Below are positions 24,866 through 33,623 of a stretch of DNA of 64,000 bases, piece after piece; position 1 is the first letter of the stretch; each line of letters starts with the position of its first letter. Source of the DNA: Actinomadura rupiterrae (GTDB lineage Bacteria; Actinomycetota; Actinomycetes; Streptosporangiales; Streptosporangiaceae); the NCBI RefSeq assembly GCF_024172125.1, contig NZ_JAMZEA010000006.1:248001-312000 (forward strand). The letters run 5' to 3'. Under the pieces are notes generated by a model that saw only the letters and a program-made list of their open reading frames with translations, did not search any database and was not told the DNA's origin. The position numbers and the translations under genes are program-made.

Positions 24866-26115
24866 CAGCGGCCTCCTTGGACGCCGAGGAGTCCGGCCAT
24901 CCCGGTGGGCGCGCCGGACGGCAGGTTGGGCAGGCCGAGCGCGCCGGGCAGCGTCGGGTCGACCGCGCCGCTCAGCACCGAGCCGGGCCGGGCGGGAGTC
25001 GGGACGCCGCCGTCCGGCGCGTTGCCCGGGCCGCGCACGTCCACCCCGGACGAGGCGGGCAGCGCGCAGCGCGCGGCGGTGTTGAGCGGAGGCCCGGACG
25101 AGGTGTCCAGGCCGTTGCGGTAGCGGGTGCCCTCGTAGCCGCGGGTGCAGGGCAGCGGCTGGAAGAACGTGGTGACCATGCCGAACTGGAGCCGTCCGTC
25201 CTTGATGACCGAGTTGCCCGCGGCGACCGCGCGCGGCGCCTTGACGAGCAGCTCCTCCATGCCGCCCACCCGGGTGACCAGCAGGTCCGAGGTGGTGAGC
25301 AGGTTCGCGATCAGCACGCTGAGCTGAGGGTCCACATCGCGGACCAGGCCGGCGAACTGCTCGCTGGCGCCCGGCGCGGCGGCGACGACGCGGCGGAAGT
25401 CGCCGTCGGAGTCGCGCAGCTGCCGGGCGAGGAGCCTGGCGTTGCGGCCGAACGACTTCAGCGCGTCCGCCTCCTGGTTCTGCGTGCCGAGGACGGTCTC
25501 GCTGTCGGTGATCAGGTCCTTGGTCGGCTGGACGTGCTCGTCGGCGGCGCGGGTGAACGCGCGGCCCTGGTCGAGCAGCGCCTGGAGGTTCTGGCTCTGC
25601 CCGTTGAAGGCGAGGCCGAGCTCCTGCACGACCGTGCGCATGTCGTCCAGCGGGACCGATCCGGCGAAGTTGGTCAGGCTCTGCAGCAGGTCCGTGACCG
25701 GCGCAGGAGTCGAGGTCGCGGCGCGCGCGATGTGCGAGCCGTTCGCCAGGTACGGGCCGCCGCCGCGGGTCGGGCGCAGGTCGATGTACTCCTCACCGAC
25801 CGCCGACCGGTTCGCGACGTTGGCGGTCAGGTCGGCGGGGATGCGCGGGGCGTTCTTCTTGATGCGCAGCTCGGCGACCACGCCGTCGTCGGTGAGCCGG
25901 ATCGGTCCGACGCGTCCGACCGAGACGCCGTGGTAGGTGACGTCGGCGTAGCGGGCCAGGCCGCCCGCCTGGGCGAGCTCCACGTTGACGGTGTAGTAGT
26001 CGCGGTAGCCGACGTAGCCGCCGAGCGCGGCGTACTTCACGCCGACGAACGCCAGCGTGACCACCGCGATCACGCAGAAGCCGATGACTTTGACCCGGGT
26101 GGCGAGTGTGATCAT
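24865..26115 (-). CDS. mceF: MCE-family protein, sixth of operon
   Basis: 416 residues. An N-terminal helix (V-I-G-F-C-V-I-A-V-V-T-L-A-F-V-G-V) is followed by the MlaD/MCE beta domain (Y-A-D-V-T-Y-H-G-V-S-V-G-R-V, about 35-115). A long alpha-helical region forms the needle-like tunnel (about 140-310). The C-terminus is Pro/Gly-rich, as in MceF homologues. It is predicted to be one of six subunits of a heterohexameric tube that shuttles lipids to the YrbE permease. TAATG coupling with mceE. Confidence 0.88.
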   Translation of the reverse strand: MITLATRVKVIGFCVIAVVTLAFVGVKYAALGGYVGYRDYYTVNVELAQAGGLARYADVTYHGVSVGRVGPIRLTDDGVVAELRIKKNAPRIPADLTANVANRSAVGEEYIDLRPTRGGGPYLANGSHIARAATSTPAPVTDLLQSLTNFAGSVPLDDMRTVVQELGLAFNGQSQNLQALLDQGRAFTRAADEHVQPTKDLITDSETVLGTQNQEADALKSFGRNARLLARQLRDSDGDFRRVVAAAPGASEQFAGLVRDVDPQLSVLIANLLTTSDLLVTRVGGMEELLVKAPRAVAAGNSVIKDGRLQFGMVTTFFQPLPCTRGYEGTRYRNGLDTSSGPPLNTAARCALPASSGVDVRGPGNAPDGGVPTPARPGSVLSGAVDPTLPGALGLPNLPSGAPTGMAGLLGVQGGR

Positions 26116-27116
26116 TACTTCCCCCCGACCGGCGGGACGACCGTGGTGCCGTCCACCGCGGTCACCCTCAGGTAGGTGTTGAGGTAGTCGCCCTTGACCG
26201 CGGGCATCACCGAGTCGGTGAACGGATAGGTCAGCAGCACCTGCAGCGCGTTCGGCAGGTCGTCACCGGACTGGGCGAGGCGGCGCAGCGTCGGCTCCAG
26301 GGCCTTGAGGTCGGCGACCAGGTCGGCGCGGCTGCGCTGCACCGTGTTCACCGCGACCCCGGACAGCCGGTCGAGGGCCCGGAGCATGTCGACCAGCGCG
26401 CCGCGCTGCTGCTCCAGCACCTTCAGGCCGGGCGTCAGGTCATCGATCGCCCGGTTGAGCTGGTCGCGGCGGCCGTTCACGGTCGCCGACAGCCGGTTCA
26501 GGCCGTCCAGCGCGTCGGTGATGCCGTTGCGGTTGGCGTTGAGCGTGGAGCTGAGGTGCGCGACCTGGCCGAGCAGGTCCTTGACCTGCGGCTCGTTGCC
26601 GTTGAGCGCCTTGTTCAGCTCGGTCGTGATGGTGTGCAGCTGGTTCAGGCCGCCGCCGTTCAGCAGCATCGACAGCGCGCCGAAGACCTCCTCGACCTCC
26701 GGGTTCCGGTTCGTCCGGTCCTCGGGGATCGTGGCGCCGTTGCCGAGGCGGCCGGTGGCCGACCCCTGCGGCGGCGGGGCGAGCGCGATGTACTTCTCCC
26801 CCAGCAGGCTCGACTGCTTGAGCTGGGCGTAGCTGTTGGCGGGCAGGTTCACGTCGCCGTTGACGACCAGCGTCACCTCGGCGGTCCAGCCGTTCTTCGG
26901 CAGGGACACCTTGGTGACGCGGCCGACGGCGACGTCGTTGACCTTCACCGCCGACTGCGGGACCAGGTTCAGCACATTGGAGAACCGGGCCTTGATGGTG
27001 AAGGGGTGCGAGCCGACGTCGGCGCCGCCGGGCAGCGGCAGGCTGGTCACGCCGCCGGACGCGCAGCCCGACAGCGTCCCGGCGGCGAGGATCCCGGCCA
27101 CCACGCGGACGATCAT
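26115..27116 (-). CDS. mceE: MCE-family lipoprotein, fifth of operon
   Basis: 333 residues. A lipobox L-S-G-C at about residue 18 (after V-A-G-I-L-A-A-G-T) marks it as the lipoprotein subunit, which is the MceE hallmark. The MCE domain (V-K-V-N-D-V-A-V-G-R-V-T-K-V) and a long helical region follow. ATG 27116 overlaps the mceD stop by four bases. It should anchor the Mce tube in the envelope by its lipid. Confidence 0.9.
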   Translation of the reverse strand: MIVRVVAGILAAGTLSGCASGGVTSLPLPGGADVGSHPFTIKARFSNVLNLVPQSAVKVNDVAVGRVTKVSLPKNGWTAEVTLVVNGDVNLPANSYAQLKQSSLLGEKYIALAPPPQGSATGRLGNGATIPEDRTNRNPEVEEVFGALSMLLNGGGLNQLHTITTELNKALNGNEPQVKDLLGQVAHLSSTLNANRNGITDALDGLNRLSATVNGRRDQLNRAIDDLTPGLKVLEQQRGALVDMLRALDRLSGVAVNTVQRSRADLVADLKALEPTLRRLAQSGDDLPNALQVLLTYPFTDSVMPAVKGDYLNTYLRVTAVDGTTVVPPVGGK

Positions 27117-28120
27117 TGGCCGCCTCCGTCCGTCGGTGCCAGCGGCACGGGCGGTGTACTGAGCTCGTTGAGGTCGCCGCGTCCCATCAGCGTCCCGGTC
27201 TTCGGGTCGTAGGCGTTGAGGACGTTCCCGACGTTGAGCGCCTGCGCGTCCAGCGCCTCGCCGAGGGACTTGCGCTGGTCCACCAGCAGCTGCGTGATGG
27301 TGGCGAGCTTGCCGACGTCGGTGCGGATCAGGTCGCGGTTGTCCTTGATGAACGTCCGGACCTTGGTGAGCGCGTCGGCGAGCTGGTGCAGCGCCGCAGC
27401 GAGGGTGTTGCGGTCGGCGGCGAGGTAGCCGGTGACGTCGGCGAGGCTCTGCTCGGCCTGCCGCACCTGGTCGTCGTTGGTGCGGAGCATCCCGGTGAAC
27501 TTCTGCAGGTTGTCGACCGTGGAGAACAGGTCGCGCTGCGTGCCGTTCAGCGTGCGGGCGGCCTTGCCCAGCTCCTGGACGGTCGTTCCCATCGACTGGC
27601 CGTTCCCGGCGAGGTTCGCCGCGCCGGTGTGCAGCGCCTGCCCGAGCACGCCGTTCTTGTTCAGCCCGTTGGGGCCGAGGTCGTTGGCGAGCTTCCCGAC
27701 CGTCTGGTACAGCGTGTCGATCTCGATCGGCACGCGGGTGCGGTCCTGCGGGATCACCCCGCCGGACCGCATCTTCGTCCCGCCGGTGTAGGCGGGCGCG
27801 AGCTGGACGTACCGGTCGGCGACCACGCTCGGCGCGATGACCACCGCGCCCGCGTCGGCCGGGACGTCCACATCCCTGTTCACCCGCAGGACGACCTTCA
27901 CCCGGGACGGCTCGGGCCGCACCGACTTGATCGTCCCGACCTTGACGCCGAGGACGCGGACGTCCGACCCGGAGTAGACGCCGACCGCCTGCGGGAAGTA
28001 GGCGGTCACGTCGTAGCCGGGGGTGCCGAGCGGCACCATGCTCAGCCCGGCGGCGAGCGCGACGGCGACCAGCGCCGACGCCCCCGCGAACAGCACGCGG
28101 TTCACGCGCGTGGCGGCCAT
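27113..28120 (-). CDS. mceD: MCE-family protein, fourth of operon
   Basis: 335 residues. An N-terminal helix (V-L-F-A-G-A-S-A-L-V-A-V-A-L-A-A-G-L), the MCE domain (V-R-V-L-G-V-K-V-G-T-I-K-S-V, D-R-Y-V-Q-L-A-P, I-P-Q-D-R-T) and then a long coiled-coil-like helical portion up to a Pro-rich end. The start shares one base with the mceC stop. Same predicted role as the other tube subunits. Confidence 0.88.
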   Translation of the reverse strand: MAATRVNRVLFAGASALVAVALAAGLSMVPLGTPGYDVTAYFPQAVGVYSGSDVRVLGVKVGTIKSVRPEPSRVKVVLRVNRDVDVPADAGAVVIAPSVVADRYVQLAPAYTGGTKMRSGGVIPQDRTRVPIEIDTLYQTVGKLANDLGPNGLNKNGVLGQALHTGAANLAGNGQSMGTTVQELGKAARTLNGTQRDLFSTVDNLQKFTGMLRTNDDQVRQAEQSLADVTGYLAADRNTLAAALHQLADALTKVRTFIKDNRDLIRTDVGKLATITQLLVDQRKSLGEALDAQALNVGNVLNAYDPKTGTLMGRGDLNELSTPPVPLAPTDGGGQ

Positions 28121-29151
28121 CAGCTGCCTCCTTGCTTGGGCGGCATGCAGCCCTTCGCCGGGGGCGTGCCGGGCGGCAGGTAGTTCTTGGGGACGACCCC
28201 GCACAGGTACCCGTCCATCCAGCGGCCGTTGCCGAGCGCGTTGCCGAGCAGCCGGGTGTAGGGGCCGGCGAGCGCGAGCGCCCGGTCGAGGTCGGCCTTG
28301 TTGCGCTCCAGCAGCGTGGTGACCTTCTCCAGGGAGCGCAGCGCCGGGGCGAGCTGCGCCTGGTTGTCGTCGACCAGCCCGGACAGCTGCTCCGACAGGT
28401 TCTGCGTCCCGACGAGCAGGCCGTGCACCGCGTCGCGGCGGCGGCTGAGCTCACCGAGCAGCAGGTTGCCGTCGCGCAGCAGGGTCTGGATCTGCTGGGT
28501 CTGGCCGGCCATCGTGCCGGAGAACCTGTTCGCCGACTGGAGCAGCTCGCGCAGCTGCGCGTCCCGCTTCGAGACGGTCTTGGAGAAGGCCGTGACGCCG
28601 GTCAGCGCCGTGCGGATCGCGGGCGGCGTGTTCTGGAACGTCCCCGACAGGCTCTGCAGGCTCTGCGCCAGCTTCGCCGAGTCGAGCTGCTGGAGCGACC
28701 CGCTGAGGTCGTCGAACGCCTCGGTGACGTCGTACGGCGCCATCGTCCGGTCCGAGCCGATCACGGCGGACGGCCGCTGCGGACGGCTCCCCAGCGGGTC
28801 CAGGGCCAGGTACTTGTCGCCCAGCACCGTCTTGATCGCGATCGCGGCGGTGCTGGCGTCGCCGACCCAGGTGTGCCGGACGCGGAAGGAGACCCGCACC
28901 TTGCCCAGGTGCAGCTTCACGCTCTGCACCGTGCCGACCTTCACCCCCGCGACCCGCACCTCGTTGTCGGGACGCAGCCCCGCGGCCTCGCTGAAGTCGG
29001 CCGTGTAGGTCGTCCCGCCGCCGATGACCGGCAGGTTCTGGGCCTGGAACGCGGCCGCGCAGACGATCACGAACAGCGTCATGCCGACCAGGTACACCAG
29101 GATCGGGTTCCGGTCCCGGACGGGCTTGAACAGCGGCTTGTGGCGGCTCAT
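28120..29151 (-). CDS. mceC: MCE-family protein, third of operon
   Basis: 343 residues. A cytoplasmic basic start, one helix (I-L-V-Y-L-V-G-M-T-L-F-V-I-V-C-A-A-A-F), then the MCE domain with N-E-V-R-V-A-G-V-K-V-G-T-V-Q-S-V and L-G-D-K-Y-L-A-L. The helical domain follows and a Cys pair (Y-L-C-G-V-V-P, K-G-C-M-P) lies near the end. ATG 29151 overlaps the mceB stop by four bases. Confidence 0.88.
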   Translation of the reverse strand: MSRHKPLFKPVRDRNPILVYLVGMTLFVIVCAAAFQAQNLPVIGGGTTYTADFSEAAGLRPDNEVRVAGVKVGTVQSVKLHLGKVRVSFRVRHTWVGDASTAAIAIKTVLGDKYLALDPLGSRPQRPSAVIGSDRTMAPYDVTEAFDDLSGSLQQLDSAKLAQSLQSLSGTFQNTPPAIRTALTGVTAFSKTVSKRDAQLRELLQSANRFSGTMAGQTQQIQTLLRDGNLLLGELSRRRDAVHGLLVGTQNLSEQLSGLVDDNQAQLAPALRSLEKVTTLLERNKADLDRALALAGPYTRLLGNALGNGRWMDGYLCGVVPKNYLPPGTPPAKGCMPPKQGGS

Positions 29152-30188
29152 CCGCGGCACCTCGCCTCGGTCAGCGGGATCCCGGTCGGCGGCGGCCGGT
29201 GCGAGTCGTCGTACTGCTTGTAGGAGACGCCCGAGAGCCTCGCCTCGCACATGTACAGGTTCATCCAGGACCCGTACGAGCCGAGGCGCGTGAGGGTCGC
29301 CGTCTTGGTGGGCAGCATCCGGAGGAACCTCTCGACGGTGCCGGAGTTGTCGGCCAGGTTCTTCGACAGCGCCCCGAGCTTGTCGATGTCCGCGCGCAGC
29401 GGCTGCCGGCCCTCGCCCAGCAGGCCCGCCGTGCTGTTGGTCAGGTCGTCCAGGGCGCTGACCGCGTCCCCGATCGCCTGCCGGTCCGACGCCAGGCCGG
29501 AGACGAGCTTGCGCAGCGTGGTGACCAGGTCGACCAGGCGTCCGGACCGTCCGTTCAGGTCGGACAGGACGGCGTTCAGGTTCGTGACGACCTCGCCGAT
29601 CACCTGGTCGCGGTTCGCGATCGTCTTGGTGAGCGACCCGACCGTGGTGAGCAGCGTCTCCATCGTCGGGCCCTCGCCCTGGAACACCTTGACCAGCGAG
29701 TCGGCGAGCTTGTTCACATCGCCCGGCGACAGCGCCTGCATCAGCGGCCGGAACCCGTTGAACAGCTGGGTCAGGTCGAGCGCGGGCCGGGTGCGGTCCA
29801 GCGGGATCGTCGAGCCGGGCTTCAGCTCGCCCGTCCCGCCGGCGCCCCGGTCCAGCTCGACGTACCGCTGGCCGACCAGGTTCAGGTACTTGATCGTCGC
29901 GGTCGCGGTGAGCGGGACGCTGCGCCCGTGCTCGACGGAGAACGTCACCAGCGCCACGCGCCGGTCGGTGACCGAAACGTGGTTCACCCGTCCGATCTGG
30001 ACGCCCGCGACCCGGACGCTGTCGCCCGACCGCAGCCCGGACGCGTCGCTGAACCGGGCCTTGTAGGAGTCGGTCGCGCCGACCTGCGTCTGCGCGATGC
30101 TCACCGCCAGGACCGCGGTCGCCAGGCCGGTGAAGGCCGTGAACAGCAGCGACTTGACCAGCGGCTTCATCATGCTGCGCGACTTCAT
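29148..30188 (-). CDS. mceB: MCE-family protein, second of operon
   Basis: 346 residues. One N-terminal helix (L-L-F-T-A-F-T-G-L-A-T-A-V-L-A-V), the MCE domain (S-V-R-V-A-G-V-Q-I-G-R-V-N-H-V, L-V-G-Q-R-Y-V-E-L, I-P-L-D-R-T-R-P-A) and a helical tube region to about 290. Cys residues in Y-M-C-E-A-R and E-A-R-C-R-G may form a disulfide. ATGA overlap with mceA. Confidence 0.88.
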   Translation of the reverse strand: MKSRSMMKPLVKSLLFTAFTGLATAVLAVSIAQTQVGATDSYKARFSDASGLRSGDSVRVAGVQIGRVNHVSVTDRRVALVTFSVEHGRSVPLTATATIKYLNLVGQRYVELDRGAGGTGELKPGSTIPLDRTRPALDLTQLFNGFRPLMQALSPGDVNKLADSLVKVFQGEGPTMETLLTTVGSLTKTIANRDQVIGEVVTNLNAVLSDLNGRSGRLVDLVTTLRKLVSGLASDRQAIGDAVSALDDLTNSTAGLLGEGRQPLRADIDKLGALSKNLADNSGTVERFLRMLPTKTATLTRLGSYGSWMNLYMCEARLSGVSYKQYDDSHRPPPTGIPLTEARCRG

Positions 30189-31453
30189 CGCACGGTCACC
30201 TGCCGTCCTCGGTAGACCGGGCCGAGCAGCACGCTGCTCCAGTCCGGCAGGTTGCCCGGCACCTCGTCCAGGCCGGGCGCGACGAGCTCGTTGACCAGCT
30301 CGTTCTCCTCCGGCGAGTTCGGCAGCCCGAGCCCGCCGCGGCGCACCGACGCGGTCCGCGCCGTCGCGCCCTTGTACGGGACGGGGTAGCAGTTCGGGCC
30401 GTCCTTGGCGGTGAAGCGCGGCGCGTCCTTGCCCGGCTTGTACCAGCCCTTCGACTGGACGGTCGTGACGTCCACCCGCAGGCCCGGCGTCTTGGTGCCC
30501 TTGCCGACGGCCTGGTCCATGAGCGGGATGAAGTCGTTCAGCATCCGCAGCATGCAGGGGAACTCGGGCGAGTACTTCGCCATCACCTGGAGGCTCGGCT
30601 TGCTGTCCACGCTCAGCCGGATGATGTTGGCCGAGTTCTCCTTCAGGAAGTCGTACATGTCCTGGGACGCCGACGTCACCGACGAGTACACCGTGCTCAG
30701 CCCGGCCTGCTGGTCGACGAGCGTGCGGCTGGTGTAGGTCGCGTCGTCCATCGCCTGGAGGATGTCCGGGACGGCCTCGGTGTAGTTCTGCGTGACCTTC
30801 GCCAGCTCGGTGATGTCCCTGCTGAGCGTCGGCACGGTCGGGTTCATCTTCTTCAGGTAGGCGTCCAGCTCGACCATCGTCTGGCCGATCTGCGTCCCGC
30901 GCCCGCTGAGGGCCTGCGAGATCGCGCTGAGCGTGACCGACAGGTCGGCGGGCCGGACGGCGGTGAGCAGCGGCAGCATCTTGTCCATGACCTGCTGCAG
31001 CTCGATCGCGTTGGACGAGCGGTCCTGGCTGATCACGTCCCCGGCGCGGAGCCGGCGCGGCCCCGGCGACGCGGGCGGGATCAGCGCCACGAACCGCTGC
31101 CCGAACAGCGTCGTCGGCATCATCTGCGCGGTGACGTCCGCGGGCACCAGGTGCAGCTTGTCCGGCTGGATCGCCAGCGTCAGCGTCGCCCCCGCCCCGG
31201 TCGCGTGGATCTTCCGGACCTCGCCGATCGGCACCCCGCGCAGCTTCACGTCCGCGTACGGGTGCAGGCCGTTCCCGGTGCTGGCGGTGTGCAGCGTCAC
31301 GGTCGCGACGGTCGTGAACTTCTTGTCGTAGACCGCGACCGACAGCGCCACCAGCAGCGCCGGGACGAGCAGGAACACCACTCCCGCCAGGCGCCGCTTC
31401 ACGACCTCGGCGTTCTCGCTGGGCCTTCGCCGCTGCCCGCCTCGGCGTATCAT
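30185..31453 (-). CDS. mceA: MCE-family protein, first of operon
   Basis: 422 residues. The N-terminal helix (L-A-G-V-V-F-L-L-V-P-A-L-L-V-A-L-S-V) and the MCE domain (A-D-V-K-L-R-G-V-P-I-G-E-V-R-K-I, T-L-F-G-Q-R-F-V-A-L-I-P-P) are followed by a long helical section. A C-terminal domain has two Cys (F-P-C-M-L-R, P-N-C-Y-P-V) and an acidic tail. It is the longest MCE subunit, as MceA usually is. ATG 31453 overlaps the yrbEB stop by four bases. Confidence 0.9.
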   Translation of the reverse strand: MIRRGGQRRRPSENAEVVKRRLAGVVFLLVPALLVALSVAVYDKKFTTVATVTLHTASTGNGLHPYADVKLRGVPIGEVRKIHATGAGATLTLAIQPDKLHLVPADVTAQMMPTTLFGQRFVALIPPASPGPRRLRAGDVISQDRSSNAIELQQVMDKMLPLLTAVRPADLSVTLSAISQALSGRGTQIGQTMVELDAYLKKMNPTVPTLSRDITELAKVTQNYTEAVPDILQAMDDATYTSRTLVDQQAGLSTVYSSVTSASQDMYDFLKENSANIIRLSVDSKPSLQVMAKYSPEFPCMLRMLNDFIPLMDQAVGKGTKTPGLRVDVTTVQSKGWYKPGKDAPRFTAKDGPNCYPVPYKGATARTASVRRGGLGLPNSPEENELVNELVAPGLDEVPGNLPDWSSVLLGPVYRGRQVTVR

Positions 31454-32298
31454 CCCGCCACCTTCACCGTGGTCGTCGTCCCCCAGACGGCCAGGCTCAT
31501 GAAGAAGTCGGTCAGGCCGATGAGCAGGATCGACGTGCGGACGGCCTTGCCGACCGCCTGCCCCACCCCCGCCGGGCCGCCGCGCGCGCGGAACCCGTAG
31601 TAGCAGTGCGACAGGATCACCATCACGCTGAACACGAACACCTTGAGGAACGACAGCAGCACGTCGATCGGTGACAGGAACAGCCCGAAGTAGTGGTCGT
31701 AGGTGCCCGCCGACTGCCCGTTGAACAGCACCGTGACCAGGCGCGCCGAGACGTACGACGACACCAGCCCGATCCCGTACAGCGGGATGATCGCGACCGT
31801 GCCCGCGACGATCCGGGTCGTGACGAGGTACGGGAGGCTGGGGATGCCCATCACCTCCAGCGCGTCCACCTCCTCGTTGATCCGCATCGCGCCGAGCTGC
31901 GCGGTGAAGCCCGCGCCCACGGTCGCCGACAGCGCCAGGCCGGAGACCAGCGGCGCGATCTCGCGGGTGTTGGCGTAGGCGGAGGCGAACCCGGTGAACG
32001 CGGCCGACCCGATCTGCTGCAGCGCCGAGTAGCCCTGCATGCCGACCACCACGCCGGTGGCCAGGGTCATCGCGATCATGACGCCGAGGGTGCCGCCGAC
32101 CACGCCGAGGCCGCCGCTGCCGAACGCCACCTCGGCGAGCAGCCGCTGCACCTCCTTGAGGTAGCGGCGGATCGCGCGCGGCGTCCACAGCAGCGCCTTC
32201 AGGTAGAAGACGAGCTGGTCACCGGGCTGGTCGAGCCAGGCGAAAAGGCGGCCCGGGCTGGCCAGCGTGCGGCGGAAGGAGCTCGGGAGGAGCGCCAT
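31450..32298 (-). CDS. yrbEB: YrbE/MlaE-family permease, second copy
   Basis: 282 residues, five to six hydrophobic helices. The family signature R-I-N-E-E-V-D-A-L-E-V-M-G-I contains the E-E-x-D-A loop that contacts the MlaF-type ATPase. Together with the partner YrbEA it forms the inner-membrane permease onto which the Mce tube docks. It starts immediately after the YrbEA stop (TGA then ATG). No Mkl/MceG ATPase gene is in the window. Confidence 0.92.
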   Translation of the reverse strand: MALLPSSFRRTLASPGRLFAWLDQPGDQLVFYLKALLWTPRAIRRYLKEVQRLLAEVAFGSGGLGVVGGTLGVMIAMTLATGVVVGMQGYSALQQIGSAAFTGFASAYANTREIAPLVSGLALSATVGAGFTAQLGAMRINEEVDALEVMGIPSLPYLVTTRIVAGTVAIIPLYGIGLVSSYVSARLVTVLFNGQSAGTYDHYFGLFLSPIDVLLSFLKVFVFSVMVILSHCYYGFRARGGPAGVGQAVGKAVRTSILLIGLTDFFMSLAVWGTTTTVKVAG

Positions 32299-33084
32299 TC
32301 ACCCTCCCTTCGGCGGGATGATCTGGAGGTAGACGGCGGTGATGATCATGTTGACGACGAACAGCACCAGGAACGCGAAGACCACCGACTGGTTCACCGC
32401 GTCCCCGACGCCCTTGGGCCCCTTGCCGGGGTTCAGGCCGAGGTAGGACGCCACGACCCCGGCGACGAAGCCGAAGATCAGCGCCTTGAACTCGCCCACG
32501 TACAGGTCCGGGAGCTGGGCGAGCGCGGAGAAGCTCGCCATGTACGCGCCCGGCGTCCCGTCCTGGAGGAACACGTTGAAGAAGTAGCCCGCGGCGACGC
32601 CGACGACCGAGACCAGCCCGTTCAGCAGGAACGCGACCGCCATGCAGGCGACCACGCGCGGCACGACCAGCCGCTCGACCGGGGAGACGCCGAGCACCTT
32701 CATGGCGTCGATCTCCTCGCGGATCGTCCGGGATCCCATGTCGGCGCACATCGCCGACCCGGCCACCCCGGACACCAGCAGCGCCACCACCATCGGGCTG
32801 GCCTGCTGGATGATCACCAGCACGCTCGCCGCGCCGGTGAACGACTCCGCGCCGAGCTGCTGGATCAGCGACCCGACCTGCAGCGACGTCACCGCGCCGA
32901 ACGGCACCGACACCAGCGACGCCGGCAGGATCGTGACGCTCGCGATGAACCAGAACTGGTCCACGAACTCGCGGAACTGGAACCGCGTCCGGAACAGCAG
33001 CCCGATCACCGTCGCGCCGAGCTGGAACACCTGCCCGATCGTCCGCATGGCGTTCACCGGGAACGCCATCGCCCGGGCGATCAC
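32299..33084 (-). CDS. yrbEA: YrbE/MlaE-family permease, first copy
   Basis: 261 residues with the R-T-I-R-E-E-I-D-A-M-K-V-L-G-V loop, the ATPase-contact motif of this family, and L-L-V-S-G-V-A-G-S-A in a transmembrane segment. I placed the start at GTG 33084, which overlaps the lipoprotein stop as GTGA; an ATG at 33069 is an alternative (five residues shorter). The tight coupling links the core permease to the preceding lipoprotein and lipase genes. Confidence 0.9.
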   Translation of the reverse strand: MIARAMAFPVNAMRTIGQVFQLGATVIGLLFRTRFQFREFVDQFWFIASVTILPASLVSVPFGAVTSLQVGSLIQQLGAESFTGAASVLVIIQQASPMVVALLVSGVAGSAMCADMGSRTIREEIDAMKVLGVSPVERLVVPRVVACMAVAFLLNGLVSVVGVAAGYFFNVFLQDGTPGAYMASFSALAQLPDLYVGEFKALIFGFVAGVVASYLGLNPGKGPKGVGDAVNQSVVFAFLVLFVVNMIITAVYLQIIPPKGG

Positions 33085-33623
33085 AGCTTGTTGGCCTTGC
33101 AGCTGGGGGCGTCGTCGAACGCGGAGTTCAGCTTCGCGTTGGTGCGGAGGTCCTTGACGGGGCCCTGGTAGGTGGTGAACCGGGACATCGCCGGGCTCGC
33201 CTTCGCGACCGCCTTCTGGAAGCCGACGACGTTGTTCACCGGGGCCTTGCCGACGTCCGTGCGGACCCCGGTGACGGCGGTCTGCGCGGACCGGAGATTG
33301 CTCATCGCCAGGTCGTAGGTCTTGCCGCCGTTGTCGACCGGCGGGAGCCCCGCGCCCTTGAGCGCCAGCTCGACCCGCTGGAGCCGCAGGTTCAGGCTGT
33401 CCAGGAAGTTCAGGTAGCCGGTCTTGACGACCTTGGCGTTCTTGCCGTTCCCGAAGTTCGGCAGCGGCAGCTTGTTCTGGCCGACGGTGTCGCAGACCTT
33501 GGCCGCCCAGGCCGTCGCCTTGGAGTTCTTGTCGCCGCCGCCGCCGCACCCCGCGGCCGAGGCGGCGAGGACCGCCGCCGCGGCGGCGGTGGCGAGGAGC
33601 CGGCGTGTCGCTTGGCGTGTCAT
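33081..33623 (-). CDS. predicted lipoprotein upstream of yrbEA
   Basis: 180 residues. The signal ends A-S-A-A-G-C-G-G-G, a clear lipobox. The mature part is largely helical with Lys-rich stretches and one Cys pair (K-V-C-D-T-V, P-S-C-K-A). I recognise no domain. Its ATG overlaps the lipase stop (ATGA) and its own stop overlaps the yrbEA start, so it is produced with the transporter and may be a surface lipid-binding or complex-stabilising component. Confidence 0.75.
   Translation of the reverse strand: MTRQATRRLLATAAAAAVLAASAAGCGGGGDKNSKATAWAAKVCDTVGQNKLPLPNFGNGKNAKVVKTGYLNFLDSLNLRLQRVELALKGAGLPPVDNGGKTYDLAMSNLRSAQTAVTGVRTDVGKAPVNNVVGFQKAVAKASPAMSRFTTYQGPVKDLRTNAKLNSAFDDAPSCKANKL

Noticed and set aside
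33069..33084. Start of yrbEA at ATG 33069
   Set aside because: The GTGA overlap with the lipoprotein gene at 33084 is more consistent with the other junctions in this operon.
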